From: Williamsia sp. 1135
GTDB lineage: Bacteria > Actinomycetota > Actinomycetes > Mycobacteriales > Mycobacteriaceae
DNA length: 64,000 nucleotides
NCBI RefSeq assembly: GCF_002095395.1
Contig: NZ_MJEI01000098.1
Coordinates: 62,001 to 126,000 of the forward strand
Reading direction: 5' to 3'
Part shown: in pieces, positions 36,881 to 50,904 of the stretch
How the letters are laid out: each line of letters opens with the position of its first letter
How positions within the stretch are numbered: the first letter of the stretch is position 1
Notes under the pieces: generated by a model
The model's input: the letters and a program-made list of their open reading frames with translations, nothing else
Databases searched by the model: none
Told to the model about the DNA's origin: nothing
Translations under genes and position numbers: made by a program

Positions 36881-36979
36881 CTGCACCATTTGAGCTGGCC
36901 GCTCGTGGGGCGGGTCGCCTTGCCATAGGATTGGAAGCGGTGAGCATATGACCGCAGAACCGTTGGGAGGGCCGATCGC

Positions 36980-37498
36980 ATGAGTGAAATGCGCGTGGTA
37001 GGTATTCGTGTGGAACCGCCGCAGAGCCAGCCGGTGCTCCTGCTGCAGGAGACGTCCGGTGAGCGCTATCTGCCAATCTGGATCGGGCAGAGCGAGGCGG
37101 CGTCAATTGCTTTGCGCCAAAAGGGTGTTGAGCCACCCAGGCCCCTGACCCACGATCTGATCGTCAACCTGATCAGCGCTCTCGGCCACGAGCTGGTCGA
37201 GGTCCGGATCGTCGACATGCAAGAAGGCACGTTCTACGCAGATCTCGTGTTCGCGGGAGATCTGCGGATCTCGGCACGTCCGTCGGATTCGATCGCCATC
37301 GCGATGAGGGCCGAGGTTCCCATCTATGCCGAGGAATCCGTGCTCGCCGAAGCAGGCTTGCTGATGCCCGCCGACGATGTGGAGGAGTCGGATGACGACG
37401 AGTCCGCGACGGAGGTTAAGGAGGACGAGGTCGAGAAGTTCAAGGAGTTCCTCGACTCGGTCTCCCCAGATGATTTCAAGGCCACCGGAGGAGCCTGA
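36980..37498 (+). CDS. Bifunctional nuclease family protein (DUF151, Rv1829-like)
   Basis: A 172-residue protein. Residues 1-125 are the DUF151 domain (VVGIRVEPPQSQPVLLLQE, RYLPIWIGQSEAASIA, RPSDSIAIAMR). The tail (about 130-172) is highly acidic and ends in a short helix. Members have been reported to have DNase/RNase activity in plants, but the bacterial role is unclear. It sits between two MerR genes, as in M. tuberculosis. Confidence 0.88.
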   Translation: MSEMRVVGIRVEPPQSQPVLLLQETSGERYLPIWIGQSEAASIALRQKGVEPPRPLTHDLIVNLISALGHELVEVRIVDMQEGTFYADLVFAGDLRISARPSDSIAIAMRAEVPIYAEESVLAEAGLLMPADDVEESDDDESATEVKEDEVEKFKEFLDSVSPDDFKATGGA

Positions 37499-37557
37499 CC
37501 CGGCTGGTCCGATCCGCAGTCACGGTCACGGAATGGAAACTGCGGGGTCACGAAACG

Positions 37558-37576
37558 CCTAAAGCTCGAGTTTAGG
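37558..37576. promoter_or_regulatory. Inverted repeat in the promoter gap of the second MerR gene
   Basis: CCTAAAGCTCGAGTTTAGG is a 19-base near-palindrome with six-base perfect outer arms. Its length and symmetry suit a MerR-type operator, and it lies 60 bases after the DUF151 stop and 170 before the next MerR start. It could also be a weak terminator hairpin. The gap 37499-37746 shows nothing else clear. Confidence 0.4.
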
Positions 37577-37746
37577 TTCAGGGTTAGGGCGAGTCGCGTT
37601 GATCGCGGGGTCTGAGCCCCTTACCGTCTTCTCAGACCGCGAAAATTGCGGTGATGTGATTTTGACCGGTCATAACGAGTAAAGTTGGTGCGTCGGCGCC
37701 AGGACGTTGCTCAGACGGTCACCGACCAGCACGCGAGGAGATCCCA

Positions 37747-38397
37747 GTGGGCGATCAGCCACACGACGGTGAGTACGGAGCCCACGGGGCGGAAGATGCC
37801 GACCACGCGACGGGTGATGCGCCACGGCCGGATGTACCCACCCAGGGATCACTGGTCGACATCGCACCGGGACTCTTCCCCAACGACACGGTGCCCGATG
37901 AACTCGTTGGCTATCGCGTGCCCAGTGCGTGCCAGATCGCCGGCATCACCTACCGTCAACTCGACTACTGGGCGCGTACCTCGCTGGTCGTTCCGTCCAT
38001 TCGTGGTGCGGCTGGGTCGGGCAGTCAGCGGCTGTACTCCTTCAAGGACATCCTGGTCCTCAAGATCGTCAAACGCCTTCTCGACACCGGTATCTCACTG
38101 CAGAACATCCGCGTCGCCGTCGACCACCTCCGTCAGCGCGGGGTCGAGGACCTGGCCCGGATCACCCTGTTCTCCGACGGCACCACCGTGTACGAGTGCA
38201 CGTCCGCAGAAGAAGTGGTCGACCTGCTGCAAGGTGGTCAGGGAGTCTTCGGCATCGCGGTGAGCGGCGCAATGCGCGAGCTCAGCGGCACGATCGCAGA
38301 TTTCCCGGCCGAACGGGCCGACGGCGGGGTCACCGAGACCGCACCCGAGGACGAACTGGCCTCACGTCGCAAGAACCGCGCTCGGCGCACCGGCTAG
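37747..38397 (+). CDS. MerR-family regulator (Rv1830-like)
   Basis: A 216-residue MerR regulator. A disordered N-terminus (1-55, acidic and His-rich) precedes the winged helix (ACQIAGITYRQLDYWARTSLV) and the SQRLYSFKDILVLKIVKRLL wing. A ligand-like domain and a basic tail (SRRKNRARRTG) follow. In M. tuberculosis the equivalent (Rv1830) affects drug tolerance and cell cycle. The GTG start has GAGGAG seven bases upstream. The glycine riboswitch and gcvP follow. Confidence 0.87.
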   Translation: MGDQPHDGEYGAHGAEDADHATGDAPRPDVPTQGSLVDIAPGLFPNDTVPDELVGYRVPSACQIAGITYRQLDYWARTSLVVPSIRGAAGSGSQRLYSFKDILVLKIVKRLLDTGISLQNIRVAVDHLRQRGVEDLARITLFSDGTTVYECTSAEEVVDLLQGGQGVFGIAVSGAMRELSGTIADFPAERADGGVTETAPEDELASRRKNRARRTG

Positions 38398-38449
38398 GAG
38401 CCCTGGCCCGGCGCGCTCTGCCACGATCGGTCTAGACTGGCTAGGCGTC

Positions 38450-38655
38450 GCAGCGACCCGGGAGAGAGCCACACCAGATGTGGCCGCCGAAGGAGCAACA
38501 CCTCTCCGTCAAACTCTCAGGCATCAAGGACCGTGTCGTCGTCGGCGTCTCTGGAGAGTGATGGCTGTTGCCGTCCGCCCATGGTGAAAGGCCGCGTACG
38601 CGTGGCTGAATCTCTCAGGCGTCCACCGCGAGGTGGATAGGACAGAGGGGGAGGA
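38450..38655 (+). ncRNA. Tandem glycine riboswitch before gcvP
   Basis: Two aptamers of the glycine class lie side by side. The first (about 38457-38557) has GGGAGAG, GCCGCCGAAGGAGCAA and ACTCTCAGGCA then GGAC, closing with CTCTGGAGAG. The second (about 38560-38655) has GTGAAAGGCCGCG, ATCTCTCAGGC and GGACAGAGGGGGAG. The spacing and paired conserved blocks are those of the gcvT-type motif. It would turn gcvP on at high glycine. The 69 bases before the ATG hold the expression platform. Confidence 0.93.
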
Positions 38656-38724
38656 CCGGCGTCCGGCCGCGAGCCGGCACAACACGTGGTCGACCCCTGG
38701 TCGGTCATTGCGGAGGTCCTACCC

Positions 38725-41541
<2,817 letters not shown>

Positions 41542-41548
41542 TCCACCT

Positions 41549-41613
41549 CCGATGATGGGTCGTCTTGGCGAACATCTGCCCAGGTGGGCAACGCCAGAAC
41601 GACCCATCATCGG
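41549..41613. terminator. Nested inverted repeat after gcvP
   Basis: Outer arms 41549-41570 and 41592-41613 pair over 22 positions with two mismatches; inside is a smaller perfect hairpin TGCCCA-GG-TGGGCA (41577-41590). It fills the gap between convergent gcvP and the solute-binding-like gene, so it can stop transcription both ways. The outer arm aligns at 16 of 22 positions with the hairpin arm at 50835-50856. Confidence 0.8.
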
Positions 41614-41615
41614 GG

Positions 41616-42800
41616 CTAGCGGCGGGTCAGAATCTCGGTGATCGAGTTCTGGGCCGGCGCGGAGGGTGCGGGCATGGGCGACGGGGTCACCGGGAAGGTG
41701 ACCGCAGCGGTGGCGGGCGGCAACCGACCGCCACCGCGGAATCCGAGTTCGGTGATCGTCGAGATCTGTTCGGGTGCATGAACGTAATCGATGAAGTCGT
41801 TCACCGCGTCGCGGGCCGCGACGTCGACCTGATCCCCGGTCAACGTCACCACCGGGAAATCGGCCATGGGGGTCGGCCCGGTCGGCAGGAGCGCCACCAC
41901 ACCCGGATCGGCGTCATCCTTGGTCTGCAGGTACAGCTGCTGCTCGGTGATCGGCACGGCGTGGAGCGTGCCCGCGGCGGGGTCGGTTTGTTTCATCAGC
42001 ATCTGCACGCCGCTCTCAGCGGTGCCGAGGTCGGTCGGCGGGGCCTCGGCCTTCATCGCTGTCAACGTCGAGGACACCAACTGCGACGCGGCGTCTTCGG
42101 GTGACAGGGCGCCGCTGGTGGTGCGAGAGATCTCTGTCGCGATCGCCTGCGCGGCAAGGAACGTCGCGTCTGTCTGCGGCCCGATCGGCATCGCCATCTG
42201 CAGTGGTCCCCACCCCCGGAGGCCGAGGCGTTCCATCGCGGCCTCAGAGCGTTGCAGAGTCGGCAGCTCGATCCAGCCGACGTTGCCGTCCATGGCTTGT
42301 CGGGCGGCTGTGGGGATGGCCAACACCACGGGACTCGACACCAGCGAGGACGGATTGCCGTCGACGATGCTCGGATTCGCCGTCGTCAGCTGCGAACTCC
42401 ACACCGACGACTGCGGAATCCAGGCGGCCGGGTACTGACCCCGGGATTCGACATCCCACGTGCCGGTGAGGCCGTCGAGCGTGACCTTGGCGTCGGACGG
42501 GCGCACCTCGATCGTGATGCAGCGATCCCTGGCGACGGGGTCGGTGGCGTTGTACTTCGCAGCCACCGTCTCGAGCGGGGCGGCCAGAGCCGGGTCGCTG
42601 ATGATCGAGACGGCGAGATCACCCTCGACGCAGCGTTCGGCCGCGTCCTGTCCCTGCTTGCTGATCCGGTCGCCGAGGAGCGACCAGAGAAAACCGAGGA
42701 TGACCAGGATGATGATCAGCGCGACGGCGATCAGGAGGCCGCGACTGATACCTCTACTGCCGCCGGCCCTGCGATGTTCCCCCACCACACCTCGATTCAC
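41616..42800 (-). CDS. Membrane-anchored periplasmic binding-like protein
   Basis: A 394-residue protein: a short cytosolic N-terminus, one hydrophobic span (about 20-42) and an outer domain of the type II solute-binding fold (GDLAVSIISDPALAAPLETVAAKYN; TWDVESRGQYPAAWIPQSSVW). It resembles the first half of actinobacterial binding-plus-VWA proteins but has no VWA domain. The ligand is unknown. The GTG start at 42800 has only a weak ribosome site. The next gene upstream is the LppU-like lipoprotein. Confidence 0.75.
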   Translation of the reverse strand: MNRGVVGEHRRAGGSRGISRGLLIAVALIIILVILGFLWSLLGDRISKQGQDAAERCVEGDLAVSIISDPALAAPLETVAAKYNATDPVARDRCITIEVRPSDAKVTLDGLTGTWDVESRGQYPAAWIPQSSVWSSQLTTANPSIVDGNPSSLVSSPVVLAIPTAARQAMDGNVGWIELPTLQRSEAAMERLGLRGWGPLQMAMPIGPQTDATFLAAQAIATEISRTTSGALSPEDAASQLVSSTLTAMKAEAPPTDLGTAESGVQMLMKQTDPAAGTLHAVPITEQQLYLQTKDDADPGVVALLPTGPTPMADFPVVTLTGDQVDVAARDAVNDFIDYVHAPEQISTITELGFRGGGRLPPATAAVTFPVTPSPMPAPSAPAQNSITEILTRR

Positions 42801-42906
42801 CGATTACTTCTCGACCCGGATCCGCATCGTCCCCGCCGGTCGTGAACCGCGATCGGCGGGGAGAGGCAGACTGTGTTGCGCAGTCTATGCGGTACCGGTG
42901 GCCGGG

Positions 42907-43497
42907 TCAGGCAGCAGGCGCTGTGCAGACGACCTTCTGTCGCTCGTCGTAGGTGTAATAGGTCTCGGTGCCATCGGGGCACTCGTTCTCATCGACGGTG
43001 CCGGTCAGGACAGCAAGCACCTTCTCGCCGGCGGGATCGGTGCAGGGGACCTGGACCGTACTGTCCGAGCCCGTTCCCGGTTCGAAGCACTTGCCCTCGA
43101 CCCAGTCGACGTCGAGACACAGCACCCCGGTGGTGGACCCGCCCAATTCCTCGTAGTAGGTCTGGTCGATGTCCGTCGCGCAGTCGGCCTCGTTGGCGGC
43201 CTTCGCGACGATCACATAGTGCAAATCGGTGGTACCGCAGGTCGCGGTGTCGATCTCGGCGTCCATCATGGTGCCACCCAGGGTGACGCAATCTCCGACC
43301 TCGGCATCGATCTCCGAGATCTCGCCGCTGTCCTCCGCAGTAGCCGGAGTGGTTGCGGAGGTGTCCGATGCCGCCGTCGGGGCACTGGAAGCCGCTGTGG
43401 CGGAACCTTCCTCATCGCTACCGCAGCCTGTGGCAACCGCCGCCAGCAGGACCGCGCCGAACATGAACACCGTCAAACGCCTGATCGTCTGAAACAC
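42907..43497 (-). CDS. LppU-like secreted lipoprotein
   Basis: A 196-residue lipoprotein with lipobox VATGC (Cys25), a Ser/Thr/Ala linker (about 30-65) and a Cys-containing outer domain (CVTLGG, ATCGTTDLHYVIV, DVDWVEGKCF, VCTAP) that can form several disulfides. It resembles the LppU/septum-formation lipoproteins of mycobacteria, whose function is unknown. I chose the GTG at 43497 over an upstream codon because GAGGAC precedes it and the signal peptide starts there. Downstream lies the binding-like gene. Confidence 0.75.
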   Translation of the reverse strand: MFQTIRRLTVFMFGAVLLAAVATGCGSDEEGSATAASSAPTAASDTSATTPATAEDSGEISEIDAEVGDCVTLGGTMMDAEIDTATCGTTDLHYVIVAKAANEADCATDIDQTYYEELGGSTTGVLCLDVDWVEGKCFEPGTGSDSTVQVPCTDPAGEKVLAVLTGTVDENECPDGTETYYTYDERQKVVCTAPAA

Positions 43498-43519
43498 AGT
43501 CCTCGACCTCCCGAAATGC

Positions 43520-43592
43520 CTTGTGGTCCGGGCGGAGTGCCCGGGCCACAAGATAATTAGCAGATCAGAGTAGCTGCCCGCGATGCTCTGAT
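43520..43592. terminator. Two hairpins after glcB
   Basis: Leaving glcB on the minus strand one meets GATCAGAG/CTCTGATC (43563-43570 with 43585-43592), then a 14-pair stem with one G-T wobble (43520-43533 with 43539-43552, loop GGAGT). The second is the stronger. They probably end glcB transcription ahead of the lppU-like gene. Confidence 0.65.
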
Positions 43593-43598
43593 CACATG

Positions 43599-45782
43599 TC
43601 AGGCGTTCGCAGCCTTGTACTCCCGACGCCGGCGGTGCAGGATCGGTTCGGTGTATCCGTTGGGCTGTTTGCCGCCCTCGAGGATGAGTTCCTTGGCTGC
43701 CTGGAACGCGATGTTGTCTGCGAAGTCGGGAGCCAACGGGCGATAGGTGGGGTCGCCGGCGTTTTGCTGGTCGACCACCGGTGCCATTCGTTCGAGCGAG
43801 GCCACGACGTCGGTTTCGGTGACGATGCCGTGATGGAGCCAGTTCGCGAGTAGCTGGCTCGAGATCCGCAGGGTCGCGCGGTCTTCCATCAGTGCGACGT
43901 CGTGGATGTCGGGGACCTTGGAGCAGCCGACGCCGTGATCGATCCAGCGCACCACGTAGCCCAGGATGGACTGGCAGTTGTTGTCGAGTTCTTCGCGCTT
44001 TTCCTCGTCCGTCCAGTCTGTGCGGGGCGCGAGCGGGATGGTGAGGATGTCATCGACCGAGGCGGGGTCGCGTTTGGCAATCTCGTCCTGGCGTTCGAAG
44101 ACGTCGACCTGGTGGTAGTGCAGGGCGTGCAGTGTGGCTGCGGTCGGGGACGGGACCCAGGCGGTGTTGGCGCCGGCCTTGGGGTGCCCGATCTTCTGCT
44201 CGAGCATGTCGGCCATCAGGTCGGGCATGGCCCACATGCCTTTACCGATCTGGGCTTTGTGCTGCAGCCCGGCGTGTAGTCCGGTGTCGACGTTGAAGTC
44301 CTCGTAGGCCTTGATCCAGGTCTGCGACTTCATCTCGCCCTTGCGGACGACGGTGCCGGCGTGCATCGAGGTGTGGATCTCGTCGCCGGTGCGGTCGAGG
44401 AATCCGGTGTTGATGAACACGACGCGGTCGGCGGCGGCCTTGATGCAGGCTTTGAGGTTGACCGTGGTGCGGCGCTCCTCGTCCATGATGCCGACCTTGA
44501 GGGTGCCCGTCGGCAGGCCCAGGACCTGTTCGACCCGGCCGAACAGCTCGACGGTGAACGCCACCTCGTCGGGTCCGTGCATCTTGGGTTTGACGATGTA
44601 GATCGACCCGGTCCGCGAGTTCTGTTGTCCGTCGGTCTTGAGTCCATGACTGCCGATCAGGGAGGTGAAGAGCGCGTCGAGGATGCCTTCGGGGACCTCG
44701 TCGCCCTCGGCGGTGATGATGGCGTCGTTGGTCATCAGGTGTCCGACGTTGCGGACGAACAGCAGCGACCGGCCGTGCAAGGTCAGGTCTGAGCCGTCGG
44801 GTGCGGTGTAGTGGCGGTCGTCGTTGAGGACGCGGGTGAAGGTCTTTCCCCCTTTGGTGACCTCTTCGGCGAGGTCGCCCTTGTTCAGGCCGAGCCAGTT
44901 GCGGTAGCCGGTGACCTTGTCCTCGGCGTCGACGGCCGCGACCGAGTCCTCGAAGTCCATGATCGTGGTGATCGCCGACTCGACGAGCACATCCTTGACG
45001 CCGGCGGCATCGGTCGAGCCGATGGGGGAGTCGGCGTCGATCTGGATTTCCAGGTGAAGACCGTTGTGACGCAGCAGGATGCCGGTCGGGGTGGCGGCAT
45101 CTCCGGTGTATCCGGCGAATGCGGCGGGGTCGGCGAATCCGGTCTTCGAGCCGTCGGCCAGGGTGACCTGGGCCTGACCGTCGACGACGGTGTACGCGGT
45201 GGCGCCCGAATGCTTGCCCGATTCCAGTGGCACCGCGGTGTCGAGGAAGTCCTTGGCGAAGGCGATGACCTTGTCGCCGCGAACCTTGTTGTACGACTTG
45301 CCCTTCTCGGCGCCTCCGTCTTCGGAGATGACGTCGGTGCCGTACAGGGCGTCGTACAGCGATCCCCAGCGCGCGTTGGAGGCGTTGAGGGCGAAACGGG
45401 CGTTGAGCACCGGGACCACCAGCTGAGGTCCGGCGGTGCTGGTGATCTCCGTGTCGACACCGGTCGTGCTGATCTGGAAGTCGGCAGGGACCTCGGTGAG
45501 GTAGCCGATCTCGGTGAGGAAAGCCTTGTAGGCTGCGTGATCGAAGTCGGCGGGCCCGCTCGAAGGGTGGTCCTTGTGCCACCCGTCGATCTTGGCCTGG
45601 ATGTCGTCGCGGATCGCGAGCAGTTCCCGGTTCCGTGGCGCGAGGTCGTTGATCACGGCGGCCGCGCCTGCCCAGAACGCATCCTGCTCTACGCCAGTGC
45701 CGGGGAGAGCCTCGTTGTTGATGAAGTCATACAGAACCGACGCAACCTGCAAGCCGCCGTCGACGGTGACGCGCTGAGCCAT
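43599..45782 (-). CDS. glcB: Malate synthase G
   Basis: A 727-residue malate synthase G (isoform A enzymes are near 530). Active-site blocks are visible: [22 protein letters not shown], then the [20 protein letters not shown] strand, [36 protein letters not shown] and [15 protein letters not shown]. It condenses glyoxylate with acetyl-CoA to malate in the glyoxylate shunt and in glycolate/allantoin use. I used ATG 45782; a start four codons earlier is possible. It is monocistronic, ended by two hairpins. Confidence 0.95.
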   Translation of the reverse strand: MAQRVTVDGGLQVASVLYDFINNEALPGTGVEQDAFWAGAAAVINDLAPRNRELLAIRDDIQAKIDGWHKDHPSSGPADFDHAAYKAFLTEIGYLTEVPADFQISTTGVDTEITSTAGPQLVVPVLNARFALNASNARWGSLYDALYGTDVISEDGGAEKGKSYNKVRGDKVIAFAKDFLDTAVPLESGKHSGATAYTVVDGQAQVTLADGSKTGFADPAAFAGYTGDAATPTGILLRHNGLHLEIQIDADSPIGSTDAAGVKDVLVESAITTIMDFEDSVAAVDAEDKVTGYRNWLGLNKGDLAEEVTKGGKTFTRVLNDDRHYTAPDGSDLTLHGRSLLFVRNVGHLMTNDAIITAEGDEVPEGILDALFTSLIGSHGLKTDGQQNSRTGSIYIVKPKMHGPDEVAFTVELFGRVEQVLGLPTGTLKVGIMDEERRTTVNLKACIKAAADRVVFINTGFLDRTGDEIHTSMHAGTVVRKGEMKSQTWIKAYEDFNVDTGLHAGLQHKAQIGKGMWAMPDLMADMLEQKIGHPKAGANTAWVPSPTAATLHALHYHQVDVFERQDEIAKRDPASVDDILTIPLAPRTDWTDEEKREELDNNCQSILGYVVRWIDHGVGCSKVPDIHDVALMEDRATLRISSQLLANWLHHGIVTETDVVASLERMAPVVDQQNAGDPTYRPLAPDFADNIAFQAAKELILEGGKQPNGYTEPILHRRRREYKAANA

Positions 45783-45882
45783 TACCGGCCTCACTCTCTC
45801 TTGATCCAGGGCATTTCGGGCCCTATGTTACTTGGCGGTAGCTAAACCTCGTGCCTCGGGGAGTAGGCCATTGCCCCTCTGG

Positions 45883-46793
45883 TCAGGAGCGATCTGTCCC
45901 AGTGTCGAGTTCCGGGACCGACAGCCTGCGACAGGTGTCGATCAACCTGCTGCGCAGTTGCTGAGAGCGATCACTGAGCCTGGTCTGCGCCCGTACGTAG
46001 TCCGCGCGGCCCGCCGCGTCCTCGATGCGGATCGGGTCGAGTGCGAACTCCGACAGATCGTAGGGGCTGGCCCGCATATCGAGTTCACGGAAATCGAGCG
46101 CCAGGTCGAACGCGTCGGCCACCAGTTCGGCGGGAAGCAGAGGCGACAACTTGTGCGCCCACTTGTACAGGTCCATTCCGGCATGGATGCATCCCGGTTG
46201 TTCGTCGTGGACCTGGGTATCGCGGTCTAGAACGGTGAGATTCAACGGCCGGGCGGGCCCGGTGAAGAACCGGTAGGCATCGAAATGAGTACACCGCAAC
46301 GGTAGTGAGCGGACGACCTCATCCGTGTCGGCAGGACTGAGGCGCAGCGGAACCCCGGTGTGTCGGATCTGCTCTGGTGCGGCCTGGAAGACCATGGCCC
46401 ATTCGTGGAGGCCGAAGCAGTTGAACTCGGTGATCGGTCCCGGCTCGTGGTCAGCAGGTCGATGACGAAGTCGACTGTTCGACGCCGTTTGCGCAGGTAC
46501 TCCGCGCTCACCGTGACGACGTCCCCGACCATGGTGTAACCGGTGTACTCCGCATAACCGCGGGCGGCGCGGCCGGCGAGCGCGACACCATGGCCTGGAT
46601 GCCATCTGCGCAGCTGAGCGGGCCGAAAACTGTAGTACGTGAACAGGAATCCCCACACCGGATGGGCGGCGTCGGCGTCGCCCACAGTCGGCGGGTGTAC
46701 CTCCAGCAGACTGTCGACGCGGTCGCGGTGCGCGTGCGCCGCTGCGAGCCACACTGCTTCGGTCAGCGGTCGCGGGTTCGCGGCGGCAGTCAC
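45883..46793 (-). pseudogene. Frameshifted gene resembling a 3-methyladenine-DNA-glycosylase-annotated family
   Basis: Two frames together make one protein of about 302 residues. The first runs from a GTG at 46793 to about 46448 (ending TVDFVIDLLTT), and the second from about 46446 to a stop at 45883 (beginning EPGPITEFNCFGLHEWAMVF). Adding one base near 46447 would join them. The N half (HPVWGFLFTYYSFRPAQLRRWHPG) and the C half are both well conserved-looking, so the break is a recent one-base loss or a sequencing error. Related actinobacterial genes carry the label 3-methyladenine DNA glycosylase; I cannot confirm the activity. It overlaps the CNNM gene by four bases. Confidence 0.75.
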
Positions 46794-47866
46794 ACCCGAT
46801 GTGTTTCGTCGCGCACGGTACCGACGAACTCCTCGACCAGATCTTCGAGTGCCACGACCGCGACCGTGCGGCCGTTGTCGTCCACCACTGCAGCGAGGTG
46901 AGAGCTGGTCCGGCGCATGGCGGCGGTGGCTTCGTCGAGTGGGGTCCGGTCAGCCAGCACCGGCAACGGATGGATCTTGTCCACACCGATGATGCTGTCC
47001 GGACCCACCTCTTCGTCGAGGATCTCGTCGAGCACGTCTTTGAGATGGAGGTAGCCGGTGTAGGTGCCGTCGGTACCGCGGACCGGATACCGCGAGAAGC
47101 CGGTGTCGGTGACCGCCTGCTCGATCGACCCCAGGGTGGGTCCGACCCGACCGGTGTTCGGGTCCCTGGTGACCTGCACGCTGCGGAGTTCGCTCAGAGG
47201 TATCGCAACCTCGAGCACTGTTCGTCCGGATGTCTGGAGTGCACGGGTGAGCCGCTCGTGCTCCTCCTGATCGATCAGGCCTTCCTGGCGGGATTCGCCG
47301 ATCATCTCGGACAACTCGTTGGCCGAGACGGTCGCATCGAGTTCGTCCTTGGGTTCCACGCGCAGGATCCGCAGCGAGACGTTGGCGGCCCAGTTGTAGA
47401 ACGCGATTAGTGGACGCGCCAACTTGATGAACATGAGATGCGCCGGTACCAGCAGCATCGCCGAACGTTCGGGACCTGCCAGCGCGATGTTCTTCGGAAC
47501 CATCTCTCCCAGCAAGATGTGGAGCACGACGACCAGCGACAACGCCAGCGCGAACGAGATCGGGTGCAGCAGACCGTCGGGCACGTGGGCGAGATGAAGG
47601 GGTTTCTCTATGAGGTGGGCCACCGCGGGTTCTCCGACCCGGCCCAGCAGGATAGAGCAGATCGTGATGCCGAGCTGGGCTGCGGCGAGCATGAGGGACA
47701 GATGCTCGCTTGCCTCGATGACCGTGCGCGCACGGCGTTTTCCCTGTTCCTCGAGTGCTTCGAGTCGGTCGCGGCGGGCTGAGATCAGCGAGAACTCCGC
47801 GCCCACGAAGAAAGCGTTCCCGGCGAGCAGGAACACCGTCAGAACGACTCCGAGAAGATCACCCAT
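46790..47866 (-). CDS. CNNM/HlyC-type membrane protein with CBS domains (Rv1841c-like)
   Basis: A 358-residue protein: DUF21/CNNM membrane domain (about 1-180; GNAFFVGAEFSLISARRDRLE, LGEMVPKN) then a CBS pair (about 200-350). Relatives transport or sense Mg2+ and other divalent cations. It ends without the extra CorC-type domain that the upstream partner carries. It overlaps the partner by eight bases and the glycosylase-like gene by four, so the three are one operon. Confidence 0.87.
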   Translation of the reverse strand: MGDLLGVVLTVFLLAGNAFFVGAEFSLISARRDRLEALEEQGKRRARTVIEASEHLSLMLAAAQLGITICSILLGRVGEPAVAHLIEKPLHLAHVPDGLLHPISFALALSLVVVLHILLGEMVPKNIALAGPERSAMLLVPAHLMFIKLARPLIAFYNWAANVSLRILRVEPKDELDATVSANELSEMIGESRQEGLIDQEEHERLTRALQTSGRTVLEVAIPLSELRSVQVTRDPNTGRVGPTLGSIEQAVTDTGFSRYPVRGTDGTYTGYLHLKDVLDEILDEEVGPDSIIGVDKIHPLPVLADRTPLDEATAAMRRTSSHLAAVVDDNGRTVAVVALEDLVEEFVGTVRDETHRV

Positions 47867-49247
47867 GGGAAGCCTCCGAGTCGGAACCGTCGATGGGGGT
47901 CAGCGCGACGACATCGATGCGCCGGCCTTCCATCCGGACCACGCGGGCCCGCCAACGCTGCTCGGGTTCGGTGTTCGACCGGTCGTCGTCTTCGTCGGAT
48001 GCGACGACGCGTTCCGGCAGATCGATGACATCCCCCTCGGCGGCGATACGGCCGAGTTCGAACATCAGTAGTCCTCCGAGCGTGTCGAATTGTCCCTCCG
48101 GAGCGCGATAGCCGATCGCATCGTAAAGTTCGTCGATGCGTAGGAGTCCATTGCAGATGTACCCGTCGCCGTCACTCTGGACGTCCGCCTGCTCGTCGTC
48201 GTGTTCGTCGGTCACGTCGCCGACGATCTCCTCGATCAGGTCTTCGGTTGTGACGATCCCCGCGGTCCCGCCGTATTCATCGACGACGACGGCGACCTGA
48301 AAACCGTCGGCCCGGATCTGGTCCATCAGCGAATCGCCGTCGAGGCTGGCGGGAACAACCGGTACGTCTCGGGCGAGAGAGCCCAGTTCGGTCGTGGCGC
48401 GATCGGCCATGGCAACCGTGAAAGCCTGTTTGACGTGGACGACCCCGACGATGTTGTCGAGGTCGCCGCCGTCGAGGATCGGGAATCGCGAGTAGCCAGT
48501 TCGGGAAGACGCGATGATCAGGTCGCGGACGGTGTCATGAACGTCGAGTGATTCGACGGTGACCCGCGGACTCATCAGGTCTTCGGCGGTGCGCTCTCCG
48601 AACTGCAGTGAGCGGTCGACAAGTGCGGCAGTGCCCGGATCGAGGGCGCCGTGCCGCGCCGAGTTGCGAACCAGTGAGCCCAGCTCCTGGGGGGAACGAG
48701 CCGATCGTAGTTCCTCTGCCGGTTCGACGCCGACCCGCCGGACCACCCAGTTGGCGGTCCCGTTGAGTGCGTTGATGAGCCAGCGGAACATGGCCGAGAA
48801 CAGGCTCATCGGTCCCGCGGTTGCGCGTGCTGTCGGCAGGGGCTTGGCGATCGCGAGGTTTTTCGGGATCAGCTCGCCGAGGATCATCGAGAGCGAAGTC
48901 GCGATGACGAGGGCCAGGATCAGCGAGATCGCGCTCGTCACACCGTCCGGCAAGCCGACAGCGTCGAACGCGGGCGCGAACAGCTGCGCCAGCACCGGTT
49001 CAGCGATGTACCCGGTCACCAGGGTGGTGATGGTGATGCCGAGCTGGGCGCCGGAGAGCTGGAACGACAGGGTTCGGTGCGCGTTCCTGACCTGCTTCGA
49101 TCGCAGATCACCACGCGTCCGGTAGTCGTTGTCCACTGTCGATCGTTCCAGCGCCGTCAGCGAGAACTCGGCAGCCACGAAGAGGGCGGTGCCGAGTGTG
49201 AGAGCGATGAATCCGAGGAGACTGGCGACGAGAATGAGTGCTTGCAT
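47859..49247 (-). CDS. CNNM/HlyC-type membrane protein with CBS and CorC domains (Rv1842c-like)
   Basis: A 462-residue paralogue with DUF21/CNNM spans (about 1-190; FVAAEFSLTALERS, LGELIPKNLAIAKP), a CBS pair (about 210-330; VVDEYGGTAGIVTTEDLIEEI) and the C-terminal CorC/HlyC domain (about 360-450). It likely works with the downstream CNNM protein as a cation transporter or sensor. ATG 49247 was preferred over the adjacent GTG 49250; the ribosome site is weak for both. guaB1 lies 110 bases upstream. Confidence 0.87.
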   Translation of the reverse strand: MQALILVASLLGFIALTLGTALFVAAEFSLTALERSTVDNDYRTRGDLRSKQVRNAHRTLSFQLSGAQLGITITTLVTGYIAEPVLAQLFAPAFDAVGLPDGVTSAISLILALVIATSLSMILGELIPKNLAIAKPLPTARATAGPMSLFSAMFRWLINALNGTANWVVRRVGVEPAEELRSARSPQELGSLVRNSARHGALDPGTAALVDRSLQFGERTAEDLMSPRVTVESLDVHDTVRDLIIASSRTGYSRFPILDGGDLDNIVGVVHVKQAFTVAMADRATTELGSLARDVPVVPASLDGDSLMDQIRADGFQVAVVVDEYGGTAGIVTTEDLIEEIVGDVTDEHDDEQADVQSDGDGYICNGLLRIDELYDAIGYRAPEGQFDTLGGLLMFELGRIAAEGDVIDLPERVVASDEDDDRSNTEPEQRWRARVVRMEGRRIDVVALTPIDGSDSEASHG

Positions 49248-49357
49248 CACCGATCACCACGGGTGACGTCCAGCGGTGCCGCGGGCACCAAACGAGCCTC
49301 CAAGTTATCGTCGAGCCCGGTCGGGAGTCGTGCCCGGGATACAGCGAGCTTAACGGG

Positions 49358-50900
<1,543 letters not shown>

Positions 50901-50904
50901 TAGG

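Noticed and set aside
37571-37590. Iron-box-like sequence TTAGGTT-CAGGGTTAGGG
   Set aside because: Only the left half of the IdeR consensus matches; the right half is a direct repeat and not an inverted one.
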